From Tepidamorphus sp. (GTDB lineage Bacteria > Pseudomonadota > Alphaproteobacteria > Rhizobiales > Tepidamorphaceae): 40,783 nt of DNA. The translations under genes were made by a program, and so were the position numbers. The notes beneath the pieces are model-generated. The model was not told the origin of the DNA and searched no databases. It saw only the letters and a list, made by a program, of their open reading frames with translations. Position 1 is the stretch's first letter. Every line of letters begins with the position of its first letter. The stretch lies in NCBI GenBank assembly GCA_028280885.1, contig JANQKY010000121.1, positions 1 to 40,783 on the forward strand. Direction: 5' to 3'. Below are positions 33,376 through 40,783 of this stretch, in pieces.

Positions 33376-34893
33376 GTGACACCTCAAACCGCCATGCAGC
33401 ACGATCGTCTCTCGCCACCGGCCATCGCGACCGCCTCCTTTCTGAACGCGAAGGCGGCCGTCGACCGGCTGACCGATATCTACGCCCGCAACACCGCCTT
33501 CCTGCGCGAGCAGTTCGAGGGCTATCTGCGCGGCGTTCCGCCGCAAGCCCCGGTCAGGGCCTGTTATCCCTTCGTGCGCATCGTCACGCAAAGCCACACG
33601 CGGATCGACTCGCGCCTGTCCTACGGCTTCGTCGCCGGACCCGGCATCCACGAGACGACGGTGACGCGGCCCGATCTCTACCGCCGCTACCTGCTGGAGC
33701 AGATCGGCCTTCTGATCGAGAACCACGGCGTGCCGGTCGAGATCGGCGAATCCAACGAACCGATCCCCGTCCACTTCGCTTATCGCCGCGACATCAACCT
33801 GGAGACCCAGGCGATCCGCGGCGACGCCTCCGAAAGTGTCGCCGCGCTGCCGCTGCGCGACCTGTTCGACACGCCCGATCTCGCCGCGATGGACGATTCG
33901 ATCGCCAACGAGACGATGGTCTTGAAGCCCGGCGCGCCGGCGCCGCTGGCCATGTTCCGGGCGATGCGGATAGACTATTCGCTGCATCGGCTGTCGCACT
34001 ATACCGGGACCGCGCCGGAGCACTTCCAGAACTTCATCATCTTTACGAACTATCAGTTCTATATCGATGATTTTTCACGGATTTGCCGGCAGCGGATGAT
34101 GGATTCCGCCGACGTGGCCACCGCCTTCGTCGAGCCTGGCAACCGGATGACCCCGAATGTCCGCCTGGGCACCGACCAGACCGGCGCGCCGCCGCCCCGG
34201 CTGCCGCAGATGCCCGCCTATCACCTGGTCGAGCCGAATGCCGGCGGGCTGACGATGATCAATATCGGCGTCGGCCCGTCGAATGCCCGCACGATCACCG
34301 ACCACATCGCGGTGTTGCGGCCGCATGCCTGGCTGATGCTCGGCCACTGCGCGGGCCTGCGCAACACCCAGACGCTGGGCGACTACGTGCTGGCGCATGG
34401 CTATGTGCGCGAGGACCACGTGCTGGACGAGGACCTGCCGCCCTGGGTGCCGATCCCGGCGTTGGCCGAGGTGCAGGTGGCGATCGAACAGGCGGTCGGC
34501 GAGGTCGTCGGCACCACCGGCTACGAGCTGAAGCGCGTGATGCGGACGGGCACGGTCGCAAGCGTCGACAACCGCAACTGGGAACTCGGCGACCAGGGCG
34601 CCATCCTGCGGCGCCTGTCACAATCGCGCGCGGTCGCCCTCGACATGGAATCGGCGGCGATCGCGGCCAACGGCTTCCGCTTCCGCGTCCCCTACGGAAC
34701 GCTTCTGTGCGTGTCCGACAAGCCCTTGCATGGCGAAATCAAGCTGGCCGGCATGGCCGGCGAGTTCTACCGCGAGCGGGTCGGCCAACACCTGGAAATC
34801 GGCCTGAAAGCCGTCGAAAAGCTCAAATCCCAGGAGCGCGCCCGGCTGCATTCGCGAAAACTGCGCAGTTTCGCCGAAGTTGCCTTTCAGTAA
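33376..34893 (+). CDS. amn: AMP nucleosidase
   Basis: A 505-residue enzyme that splits AMP into adenine and ribose 5-phosphate. The N-terminal regulatory domain covers about 1-200 (RPDLYRRYLLEQIGLLIENHG). The catalytic nucleoside-phosphorylase-like domain has NIGVGPSNARTITDHIAVLRPHAWLMLGHCAGLR (about 295-330), TVASVDNRNWEL and ALDMESAAIAANGFRFRVPYGTLLCVSDKPLHGE. Length and order fit the proteobacterial Amn. The start is GTG at 33376, with GGGG six bases upstream, or ATG at 33394; both are possible. It is divergent from surE, so two AMP-degrading enzymes sit back to back. Confidence 0.93.
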   Translation: MTPQTAMQHDRLSPPAIATASFLNAKAAVDRLTDIYARNTAFLREQFEGYLRGVPPQAPVRACYPFVRIVTQSHTRIDSRLSYGFVAGPGIHETTVTRPDLYRRYLLEQIGLLIENHGVPVEIGESNEPIPVHFAYRRDINLETQAIRGDASESVAALPLRDLFDTPDLAAMDDSIANETMVLKPGAPAPLAMFRAMRIDYSLHRLSHYTGTAPEHFQNFIIFTNYQFYIDDFSRICRQRMMDSADVATAFVEPGNRMTPNVRLGTDQTGAPPPRLPQMPAYHLVEPNAGGLTMINIGVGPSNARTITDHIAVLRPHAWLMLGHCAGLRNTQTLGDYVLAHGYVREDHVLDEDLPPWVPIPALAEVQVAIEQAVGEVVGTTGYELKRVMRTGTVASVDNRNWELGDQGAILRRLSQSRAVALDMESAAIAANGFRFRVPYGTLLCVSDKPLHGEIKLAGMAGEFYRERVGQHLEIGLKAVEKLKSQERARLHSRKLRSFAEVAFQ

Positions 34894-34919
34894 GCGCAAT
34901 TATAGCGCGCATCACCGGC

Positions 34920-34935
34920 GTTGCAGAAATGCAAC
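34920..34935 (+). other. Small hairpin with GAAA loop after amn
   Basis: GTTGCA, loop GAAA, TGCAAC, 27 bases after the amn stop. A stable GNRA-type tetraloop, but with no T tract. Confidence 0.4.
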
Positions 34936-35019
34936 ACGACATTTCAATGGCGGAATTGTGGCAATTATGCTTGGCCGGCTTGCTACGAATCAGACAGACT
35001 GTTCACAACTTCGAAGGGA

Positions 35020-35138
35020 AACCTTCACCCGCAAACAGATCTGAAACGGAGGTGTGCGGGGCGAGATTTTTTTAAAGTTTAACCTCCCTCCGTTGGTGCG
35101 TATCAAACTTGGGCGGCCTCTGGCCGCCCATTTTGTTT
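35020..35138 (+). ncRNA. Candidate small RNA or tandem terminators
   Basis: Three structures follow each other. CCCGCA (35028-35033) pairs with TGCGGG (35055-35060), followed by seven T (35067-35073). AACGGAGG (35045-35052) pairs with CCTCCGTT (35087-35094), an alternative fold that exposes or hides ACCTCCCTCC, an anti-Shine-Dalgarno-like stretch. GGGCGGCC, TCT, GGCCGCCC (35111-35129) followed by ATTTTGTTT is a clear terminator. A CU-rich anti-SD loop and such a terminator are features of rhizobial trans-acting small RNAs such as the MmgR (alpha-r8) group; that link is from memory and by eye. Simple transcription ends for amn are the alternative. No promoter was identified. Confidence 0.4.
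35111..35138 (+). terminator. Rho-independent terminator
   Basis: Perfect 8-bp stem GGGCGGCC/GGCCGCCC with loop TCT and tail ATTTTGTTT on the plus strand. It ends amn or the candidate small RNA. Confidence 0.8.
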
Positions 35139-35192
35139 GTGCCCCATTCTGTTTGACCCGTCGCCGACAGGTCAAACGGCCAGCACCAACGC

Positions 35193-35591
35193 TCAGTACG
35201 GGCCGCGCGAGGCGATATCCTTGAGGATCTTGTCGAGTTCGCCGATCCGCAGCGCATAGGCCTCGCCGATGCACTGGGCATCCGAGGCGCAGGCGGAGCG
35301 AACCCTCATGAAGGCTTCCTGATCGCTCGCCATGACCACGGCGACTTCCTGATTGGCCAGCAGGTTCAGCACGTTGAACAACGTCATCATCTGGATATCC
35401 ATCGCCGCCAGCACCGGCGAGGAACAGATTGTCGTCTCGGCCGGGCGCAGCTGATAGCGGCAATCGATCGACAGCGCGACCAGTGACGGCTCCTCGCCCG
35501 CCTGCTGCTGCGCGACGGCCGGCGTCGCTGCGGCCATGATCGTCAGGCCGATTGCCATAAGCGCGATCGCCATCGTCTTCCGAATGATCAT
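35193..35591 (-). CDS. Secreted DUF1311/LprI-like protein
   Basis: A 132-residue exported protein. From the ATG at 35591 (AGGG nine bases upstream) a signal peptide MIIRKTMAIALMAIGLTIMA is cleaved near AVAQQ; another ATG at 35597 is possible. The mature part reads SIDCRYQLRPAETTICSSPVLAAMD, then RSACASDAQCIGEAYALRIGELDKIL. This four-cysteine pattern (C..E..IC...L...D, then C...C....Y..RI..L) resembles the lysozyme-inhibitor LprI/DUF1311 domain. Function in this organism is unknown. It is convergent with amn across the structured gap. Confidence 0.72.
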   Translation of the reverse strand: MIIRKTMAIALMAIGLTIMAAATPAVAQQQAGEEPSLVALSIDCRYQLRPAETTICSSPVLAAMDIQMMTLFNVLNLLANQEVAVVMASDQEAFMRVRSACASDAQCIGEAYALRIGELDKILKDIASRGPY

Positions 35592-35888
35592 TCGCATTTT
35601 CCCTGGATGGTCCTCATGTAAAGACGGTCGCACCGCTCATACCCGGAACAGGCCGGATCATGCAATGAAAGAGATGGGCAAGAGGTGGGCGCAAGACATC
35701 GGGGCGTCTCGCCCTCTTCTTCCGCGTTTGGGCGGATTTGAGCGGCATCCCTCCACCATGCGGCAGAACCATGGGCAAAATGCACGCACGCGTCCTTGAA
35801 TGCCCCCTGCCCCGCCGCTACCTTGCCGGAAACGGCGCTGCCTGACCGGCGCTTGATCATCTGGCCCGTATGCAGGGAGACAGTCGCA

Positions 35889-36932
35889 ATGGACGTTCGG
35901 GACGGCATCGTCGAAGCGATCGGCAACACGCCGCTCATCAAGTTGCGGCACGCCTCCGAGGCGACCGGCTGCACCATCCTCGGCAAGGCCGAATTCCTCA
36001 ATCCCGGCCAGTCGGTCAAGGACCGCCCGGCCCGGCAGATGATCCTCGAGGCCGAGGCGCGCGGCGACCTGAAGCCCGGCGGCCTGGTCGTCGAGGCGAC
36101 CGCCGGCAATACCGGCATCGGGCTGGCGCTGGTCGCCAATGCGCGCGGCTATCGCACGCTGATCGTCATTCCGGAGACCCAGAGCCAGGAAAAGAAGGAC
36201 ATGCTGCGGCTGGCCGGTGCCGAACTCGTCGAATCGCCGGCCCTGCCCTTCAAGAACCCGAACAACTACCAGCATATCGGCCGGCGCATCGCCGATCGCC
36301 TGCGCGAGAGCGAACCGAACGGCGTGCTGTTCGCCGACCAGTGGAACAATCTCGACAACCGCAAGGCCCATTACGTGTCGACCGGCCCGGAAATCTGGCG
36401 GCAGACCGAGGGCAAGGTCGACGGCTTCATCTGCTCGGTGGGAACCGGCGGCACGCTGGCGGGCACCTCGACCTATCTGCGCGAGCAGAACCCGGACGTG
36501 GTGATCGGCTGCGCCGATCCGCGCGGCGCGGCCATGTACAGCCTGTTCACCACCGGCGAGGCCAAGGCCACGCAGGGCGGCTCGATCACCGAAGGGATCG
36601 GCCTCGGCCGCGAGACGCCGGTGATCGACGGCATCCATGTCGACAAGGCCTTTCTGGTCGAGGATGCCGAGGCCGTTCCCGTGGTGTTCGATTTGCTTGT
36701 GAAAGAAGGGCTCTGCCTTGGCGGCTCGAGCGGCATCAATGTCGCAGGCGCCATGCGGCTTGCCCGCGAGATGGGCCCCGGCCACACGATCGTGACCATC
36801 CTGTGCGACGTCGGCACGCGCTATCAGTCGAAGCTGTTCAACCCGGACTTCCTGCGTTCGAAGGACCTGCCCGTTCCCGAATGGCTCGAACGGCGCACCG
36901 ATATCGAGATCCCCTTCGTCGAAACCGATTGA
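35889..36932 (+). CDS. cysK: Cysteine synthase A type enzyme
   Basis: A 347-residue PLP enzyme of fold type II that makes L-cysteine from O-acetylserine and sulfide. The PLP lysine is Lys44 in NPGQSVKDRPA. The substrate loop reads EATAGNTGIGLAL, the phosphate-binding loop SVGTGGTLAG, and the C-terminal part has GGSSGINVAGAM. The start is the ATG at 35889 with GGGAGA eight bases upstream; the frame extends 31 codons back without support. The C-terminal DLPVPEWLERR tail is found in a common alphaproteobacterial subtype. Close relatives include cystathionine beta-synthase-like enzymes, so the exact substrate is not certain. First gene of a four-gene thiol operon. Confidence 0.9.
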   Translation: MDVRDGIVEAIGNTPLIKLRHASEATGCTILGKAEFLNPGQSVKDRPARQMILEAEARGDLKPGGLVVEATAGNTGIGLALVANARGYRTLIVIPETQSQEKKDMLRLAGAELVESPALPFKNPNNYQHIGRRIADRLRESEPNGVLFADQWNNLDNRKAHYVSTGPEIWRQTEGKVDGFICSVGTGGTLAGTSTYLREQNPDVVIGCADPRGAAMYSLFTTGEAKATQGGSITEGIGLGRETPVIDGIHVDKAFLVEDAEAVPVVFDLLVKEGLCLGGSSGINVAGAMRLAREMGPGHTIVTILCDVGTRYQSKLFNPDFLRSKDLPVPEWLERRTDIEIPFVETD

Positions 36933-36937
36933 CGGCG

Positions 36938-37654
36938 ATGACAGCGCTTCTGTTCCGAGACGATGCCTATCTCACCACCTGTCAGGCGCAGGTCGTCGGC
37001 GTCAACGACCGCGGCGGCATCGTGCTCGACCGCACGGTGTTCTACGCCGCCGGCGGCGGCCAGCCCGGCGATACCGGTCATTTGAAGGCGGCAGACGGCA
37101 CGGAGATCGCGATCGCGACAACGGTCAAGGGCGATGCCCCGGACGAAATCGTCCATGTTCCCGCAAGCCCCGAGGGACTGCCCGAACCGGGAACGCCGAT
37201 CGAAGCTGAAATCGACTGGGCCATCCGGCATCGGCGGATGCGCATCCACACCGCGCTGCATCTGCTCTCCTGCGTCCTGCCCTATCCCGTCACCGGCGGC
37301 CAGATCTCCGACGATTACGGCCGGCTCGATTTCGATATCGACGAGCCGATCGCGCCAAAGGACGAACTGACCGACGCGCTCAACGCGCTGGTTTCGGGCG
37401 ACCATCCGGTCACCAGCGAATGGATCACCGACGAGGCGCTTGACGCCAATCCGGGCCTCGTCAAGACGATGAGCGTCAAGCCGCCGATGGGCAGCGGCCG
37501 CGTCCGGCTGATCCGCATCGGCGACATCGACCTGCAGCCCTGCGGCGGCACCCATGTCGCGCGGACCGGCGAGATCGGCCGGGTGAAGATCGCCAAGATC
37601 GAGAACAAGGGCGCGAAGAACCGGCGCGTCCGGGTCGCCTTCGACGAGGTATAG
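36938..37654 (+). CDS. Alanyl-tRNA editing protein AlaX
   Basis: A 238-residue free-standing editing enzyme that hydrolyses Ser-tRNA(Ala) (or Gly-tRNA(Ala)) made by mistake. The N-terminal part has VFYAAGGGQPGDTGHL (about 27-42). The zinc site is HTALHLL (HxxxH, about 105-111) plus CGGTHVARTGEIG (CxxxH, about 200-212). Length suggests the AlaX-M type. The ATG lies five bases after the cysK stop. The longer reading frame through cysK is only a shadow. Confidence 0.92.
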   Translation: MTALLFRDDAYLTTCQAQVVGVNDRGGIVLDRTVFYAAGGGQPGDTGHLKAADGTEIAIATTVKGDAPDEIVHVPASPEGLPEPGTPIEAEIDWAIRHRRMRIHTALHLLSCVLPYPVTGGQISDDYGRLDFDIDEPIAPKDELTDALNALVSGDHPVTSEWITDEALDANPGLVKTMSVKPPMGSGRVRLIRIGDIDLQPCGGTHVARTGEIGRVKIAKIENKGAKNRRVRVAFDEV

Positions 37655-37657
37655 GCG

Positions 37658-38131
37658 ATGCGGCTTGAGGGGTCCTGCCATTGCGGCGCCGTGCGCTTTT
37701 CGATAAACAGCACGACCCCCTACCCCTATATGCGCTGCTACTGCTCCATCTGCCGCAAGACCGGCGGCGGAGGCGGCTATGCGATCAACCTGGGCGGCGA
37801 CTTCGACAGCCTGGCGGTCGAGGGCGAGGAGAACATCTCGGTCTTCCACGCCACAATCGACGGACAGGAAAGCCCCGGCGAGCGACGCTTCTGCAAGCGC
37901 TGCGGAAGCGCGCTGTGGGTCTGGGACCCGCGCTGGCCGGAGCTGGTCCATCCCTTCGCCTCGGCGATCGACACTGCGCTGCCCGTGCCGCCGCAAACCG
38001 TTCACATCCTGCTCGACACCGCGCCGGACTGGTGCAGACCGACGCCTGGCGAGACCGACTTGGCCTTCGACGGCTATCCACACGAATCGATCGCGGACTG
38101 GCACGCAAATCGCGGCCTGACCGTCAAATAG
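37658..38131 (+). CDS. GFA-domain protein
   Basis: A 157-residue protein of the GFA/CENP-V family. Zinc ligands are visible in CHCGAVRF (8-15), CYCSICRKTGG (about 27-37) and RRFCKRCGSALW (about 76-87). Relatives bind glutathione or act in thiol chemistry, such as S-(hydroxymethyl)glutathione formation, although that activity is disputed for many members. It starts three bases after the alaX stop, in an operon with two sulfur enzymes. Confidence 0.9.
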   Translation: MRLEGSCHCGAVRFSINSTTPYPYMRCYCSICRKTGGGGGYAINLGGDFDSLAVEGEENISVFHATIDGQESPGERRFCKRCGSALWVWDPRWPELVHPFASAIDTALPVPPQTVHILLDTAPDWCRPTPGETDLAFDGYPHESIADWHANRGLTVK

Positions 38132-38162
38132 CAACGACATCACCTTAAAAGGGGCCCCGACC

Positions 38163-39020
38163 ATGGCCGGCGAACGCGCGCAATTTCTGGTTTCCACCGA
38201 CTGGCTCGCCGATCACCTGAGCGCGCCGGATATAACCGTCGTCGACGGATCCTGGTATCTGCCCGATGCCGGCCGCGACCCGAAGACCGAATATCTCGAA
38301 GGCCATATCCCCGGCGCCGTGTTCTTCGATATCGACGACATCGCCGATACCGACAACCCGCTGCCGCACATGCTGCCGCGGCCGGAGAAATTCGCCTCGC
38401 GCATGCGCAAGATGGGCATCGGCGACGGACAGCGCATCGTCGTCTATGACGGCGCCGGCGTGTTCTCGGCCGCCCGCGTCTGGTGGATGTTCCGGATCAT
38501 GGGGGTCGCAGACGTCGCCGTCCTCGACGGCGGGCTGCCGAAATGGACGGCCGAGGGCCGGCCGCTTGAGCACGGCGCCGTTTCGCGTCCCGAGAAGCAT
38601 TTCACCGCCCGGCTCGACCACGGCGCGGTGCGCGATGCCGACGAGGTCCACCGGGCGCTGCAAAACGATCTGGAGACCGTGCTCGATGCCCGCTCGCCCG
38701 GCCGCTTCGCTGGCCTTGAGCCGGAGCCGCGACCGGGCGTGCGCCCTGGCCACATGCCGGGCAGCCTCAATCTCCATTACCGCGCGCTGTTCAAAGACGA
38801 CGGGACCCTGAAGGACGACGCGGGCCTGACCGCAGCCTTCGACGGCCTTGGCCTGTCGCGCCGCAAGCCGATCGTGACCAGCTGTGGCTCCGGCGTCACC
38901 GCCGCGATCCTCGTGCTGGCGCTGCAGACCCTCGGCTATCGCAACACCGCGATCTATGACGGCTCCTGGGCCGATTGGGGCGCCCGCGAAGATCTGCCGG
39001 TGGTGATGGGATCCGAGTAA
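38163..39020 (+). CDS. sseA: 3-mercaptopyruvate sulfurtransferase
   Basis: A 285-residue two-domain rhodanese-type enzyme that moves sulfur from 3-mercaptopyruvate to thiols or cyanide. The N-terminal inactive domain has VVDGSWYLPDAGRDP and EGHIPGAVFFDIDDIAD. The C-terminal domain has VLDARSPGRFAGLEPEPR, GHMPGSLNLHY and the active-site loop SCGSGVTAAI (about 239-248), where CGSGVT is the sulfurtransferase signature of this family. AAAAGGGG lies upstream. It ends the cysK-alaX-GFA-sseA cluster, so cysteine synthesis and cysteine-derived sulfur transfer are combined. Confidence 0.95.
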   Translation: MAGERAQFLVSTDWLADHLSAPDITVVDGSWYLPDAGRDPKTEYLEGHIPGAVFFDIDDIADTDNPLPHMLPRPEKFASRMRKMGIGDGQRIVVYDGAGVFSAARVWWMFRIMGVADVAVLDGGLPKWTAEGRPLEHGAVSRPEKHFTARLDHGAVRDADEVHRALQNDLETVLDARSPGRFAGLEPEPRPGVRPGHMPGSLNLHYRALFKDDGTLKDDAGLTAAFDGLGLSRRKPIVTSCGSGVTAAILVLALQTLGYRNTAIYDGSWADWGAREDLPVVMGSE

Positions 39021-39025
39021 GTAGA

Positions 39026-39216
39026 CGATAAATAAATTCAATATTTATCGGATCGAAAGCGCACAAATCCTGTAATTTTTTACAGAGATCCATTGCATGA
39101 AACACATGCAGGAGATAATATCTCCGGCATTATCAGGTGGTCGCGCTTTCGCGATCGATACTTCTTCTCATGCCTTGAGTCAAAACAGATCTTTTCAAGG
39201 GCGCTGCACTGCGCCC
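39026..39216 (+). promoter_or_regulatory. Densely structured leader before a secreted protein gene
   Basis: Successive inverted repeats: CGATAAATA/TATTTATCG (39026-39050), CTGTAA/TTACAG around TTTT (39070-39085), TGCATG/CATGCA (39094-39110), GGAGATA/TATCTCC (39111-39125), CCTTGA/TCAAGG (39173-39200) and GGGCGC/GCGCCC (39199-39216). The last two share two bases and exclude each other. The GGGCGC hairpin ends directly at the ribosome-binding site GAGGAGG (39217 on). This suggests control at the leader; the signal is unknown. Confidence 0.5.
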
Positions 39217-39229
39217 GAGGAGGAAATTG

Positions 39230-39715
39230 ATGCGCTTTTCATTCAGGGAACTCACCAGACACTCCGTGAATCTTGGCCTTTCGGCTATCTGCGCCAGTCT
39301 GGGGCTCGGCCTGGTTCTACAGGGCGACGCCTATGCCGGCGGCAAGTGCCGGGAGGCCGCCGTGCGCGGCGAATGGGCCTTCAACGTCTCGGCCCAGACA
39401 AATGCCGCCGGCGAGGAAGACGCCTCCGCGCGGGTTGCCAGACTTGAGCTGCGCAGAGACGGCGTGGCGATCTTTGAGCAGAAGAAATACATCGCCAGCA
39501 ATCCCGGATTGCTGGACGGCGACCTCTGGCAGGCGGAGTGGTACCTCAACCAGGACTGCTTCGGCGAGGTCCTGTTTCCGCAGATCGGCAACGTCAATAT
39601 CGACTTCATCCTGCTCTACGCGCCGAGAACCGACAAACTGCATATCGCCTTCAGCCAGCCGCTGGAATCGGTGCGCGCCGATCGCATGCGCCGGCCGGAT
39701 CGGGGCGACCGGTAG
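39230..39715 (+). CDS. Secreted protein of unknown function
   Basis: A 161-residue protein, unrecognised. GAGGAGGAAA precedes the ATG at 39230; a TTG directly before it is in frame but less likely. A signal peptide covers about residues 1-34, ending near GDAYAGGKC. The mature part has GKCREAAVRGEWAFNVSAQTN, RLELRRDGVAIFEQKKY, WYLNQDCFGEVLF and IDFILLYAPRTDKLHIAF. The two cysteines may pair. The pattern of alternating strands suggests a small beta-barrel or lipocalin-like fold (guess). Its leader is unusually structured. Confidence 0.7.
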   Translation: MRFSFRELTRHSVNLGLSAICASLGLGLVLQGDAYAGGKCREAAVRGEWAFNVSAQTNAAGEEDASARVARLELRRDGVAIFEQKKYIASNPGLLDGDLWQAEWYLNQDCFGEVLFPQIGNVNIDFILLYAPRTDKLHIAFSQPLESVRADRMRRPDRGDR

Positions 39716-39843
39716 CGGCCCTGAGACAGCGGGCGTGGCGAGTCGCCCCGGCGACCGTACCGGTTTGGGCAAAGGCTGGTCAGGAGACGGGAGCGGCGTG
39801 TTCCATCCCCGGCCTGCACGCCCGGCGGGTCAACCGCGCCCGC

Positions 39844-40362
39844 TTACTTGCCGGTATATTTGAAGCGCGCGCCGTAGAAGGCATCGTCCACGCCCAGGCA
39901 GACCTGCAGGGCATACATGAACTTCTTCGTGTTGACGACGTGGAACAGGCCGTAATTCGCAATCCGGCGCTTGTTGCTGTCGTCGAGGATCAATTCGTCG
40001 ATCAGCACCTTGCTCTTGCCCGGCTTGGCATGATGGGCGGCAACGAGCATGAACCCGACATCGCCGACATCGAAGCTGCGATATTCGACCTTCAGCCGCG
40101 TGAGTGTCGATCCATGCGGCAGATCCACCGCGGCGCCGTAGCAGCCATTGCCCGCCAACAGCTGATTGTGCGGATCGACGAAGAAGGTCGACGCGGCCGC
40201 CGCCCCCTGCGAGGCCGGCGCAAAGCCCATCGGATGGATGGTCTTGTATCCCGCCGCCTGTGCAACGCCGGCCGCAAGGCCCGTTGCTACGAACACGCCG
40301 AGGACAGCAGCCGCCGCCAGGCTGCGGCATCGATGGATGTAAGCAGACGTCCGGTTGGCCAT
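39844..40362 (-). CDS. Secreted protein of unknown function
   Basis: A 172-residue protein, unrecognised. GGAGAG lies upstream of the ATG, and a signal peptide of about 36 residues ends in GLAAGVAQAAG. The mature protein has FFVDPHNQLLAGNGCYGAAVDLPHGSTLTRLKVEYRS, GDVGFMLVAAHHAKPG, NYGLFHVVNTKKFMYALQVCL and YGARFKYTG. It reads as a beta-sandwich with a likely disulfide between the cysteines of NGCYGA and LQVCLGV. It is convergent with the preceding secreted protein. The 128-base gap between them holds nothing clear. Confidence 0.7.
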   Translation of the reverse strand: MANRTSAYIHRCRSLAAAAVLGVFVATGLAAGVAQAAGYKTIHPMGFAPASQGAAAASTFFVDPHNQLLAGNGCYGAAVDLPHGSTLTRLKVEYRSFDVGDVGFMLVAAHHAKPGKSKVLIDELILDDSNKRRIANYGLFHVVNTKKFMYALQVCLGVDDAFYGARFKYTGK

Positions 40363-40450
40363 TGTAGCTCTCCGCTGTGAAGCCGATTTCGCCCCTGTCA
40401 GGACGCTGCGTCAGCTTAGCCAATGGGGCGTCGCAAACTCAACCGGCGGG

Positions 40451-40494
40451 CCGGAGGGATCGGGCCGGTCTTTGCGCAAAGGGGGTCCCTCCGG
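40451..40494. other. Nested hairpin downstream of the ABC ATPase gene
   Basis: CCGGAGGGA (40451-40459) pairs with TCCCTCCGG (40486-40494), and the perfect palindrome CTTTGCGCAAAG (40470-40481) lies inside. It may end the minus-strand ABC transcript, but no T tract follows. Confidence 0.4.
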
Positions 40495-40525
40495 TCTCGA
40501 CAGAATTTCCGCGCAGGTCCGCCGG

Positions 40526-40783
40526 TCAGTGCAGGATCTGGCTGAGGAACAGTTTCGTGCGCTCGTGGCGCGGATCGGAGAAGAACGCGACCGGCTCGTT
40601 CTGTTCGATGATCTGGCCCTGGTCCATGAAGATGACGCGGTTGGCGACCTGGCGGGCGAAACCCATCTCGTGCGTCACGCAGACCATGGTCATCCCGGAC
40701 CGGGCGAGATCGACCATCACGTCGAGCACCTCCTTGATCATCTCCGGGTCGAGCGCCGAGGTCGGCTCGTCGAACAGCATGAT
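40526..40783 (-). CDS. Polar amino acid ABC transporter ATPase (C-terminal part)
   Basis: The gene runs off the window; only the last 85 residues or so are present. MLFDEPTSALDPEMIKEVL is the Walker B and D-loop region, and VCVTHEMGFARQVANRVIFM holds the switch histidine. MDQGQIIEQNEPVAFFSDPRHERTKLFLSQIL is the typical end of GlnQ/AapP-type ATPases for glutamine or general polar amino acid import. The substrate cannot be said without the neighbours. Confidence 0.93.
   Translation of the reverse strand: MMLFDEPTSALDPEMIKEVLDVMVDLARSGMTMVCVTHEMGFARQVANRVIFMDQGQIIEQNEPVAFFSDPRHERTKLFLSQILH

Noticed and set aside
35870..37654. A 594-residue ORF
   Set aside because: Its first part is the out-of-frame shadow of cysK; only the part from 36938 is a real gene (AlaX).
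36824..38197. Long antisense ORF (457 codons) across AlaX and GFA
   Set aside because: Both sense genes have intact zinc motifs; the antisense reading shows no domain.

Overview
This is a GC-rich chromosomal window from an alphaproteobacterium, most likely of the Hyphomicrobiales (Rhizobiales). The grounds are the codon use, a LexA box of the GTTC-N7-GTTC type in front of uvrA, the yajC-secD-secF block with a DUF815 ATPase upstream and two complex I assembly-factor homologues downstream, an undecaprenyl-phosphate sugar locus of rhizobial type, and many short palindromic intergenic mosaic repeats. I cannot name the genus. Nearly all genes are chromosomal housekeeping or transport genes. No rRNA, tRNA, integrase, transposase or CRISPR array was seen.

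Layout. 1-334: dispersed palindromic repeats. 335-3806: a cation diffusion facilitator, then a DMT-family permease divergent from a MocR-type regulator with a highly structured promoter region. 3814-7453: a lipid-linked sugar locus (GT39 transferase, a PAP2-GT2 fusion, a LAB_N-domain membrane protein). 7473-9069: two small secreted proteins and repeats. 9070-13506: ssb, a RidA-family protein without the usual arginine, and uvrA with an SOS box on a perfect TATAAT. 13581-15299: an AT-rich, apparently acquired OLD-family nuclease, the only clear foreign gene. 15292-17043: a secreted serine hydrolase carrying four inserted GxGY repeats. 17019-19059: a small HEXXH protein and trmFO. 19211-23554: a sugar ABC importer without its ATPase, divergent from its LacI-type regulator, with a palindromic operator. 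23556-29035: NDUFAF6-like and NDUFAF3-like proteins, secF, secD, yajC, and divergent DUF815. 29036-33172: a LytM/NlpD-like lipoprotein, pcm and surE, with repeat blocks between and beside them. 33376-34893: AMP nucleosidase. 34894-35192: a structured intergenic region that may encode a small RNA. 35193-39020: a DUF1311-like secreted protein and a sulfur/thiol operon (cysK-type synthase, AlaX, GFA, sseA). 39021-40783: a structured leader, two secreted proteins of unknown function, and the 3' end of a polar amino acid ABC ATPase.

Functional links. The GT2 part of the fusion should charge a polyprenyl phosphate with a sugar, GT39 should transfer it in the periplasm, and PAP2 may remove a phosphate from a lipid. 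The Sec and complex I genes are both about membrane biogenesis. The most unusual observations are: a 98-bp repeat whose 26-bp core lies in opposite orientation in different copies while its flanking arms do not; a second hairpin repeat whose inner stem shows compensatory changes between copies; the lone OLD nuclease next to uvrA; the repeat domain inside the serine hydrolase; and two densely structured intergenic regions.
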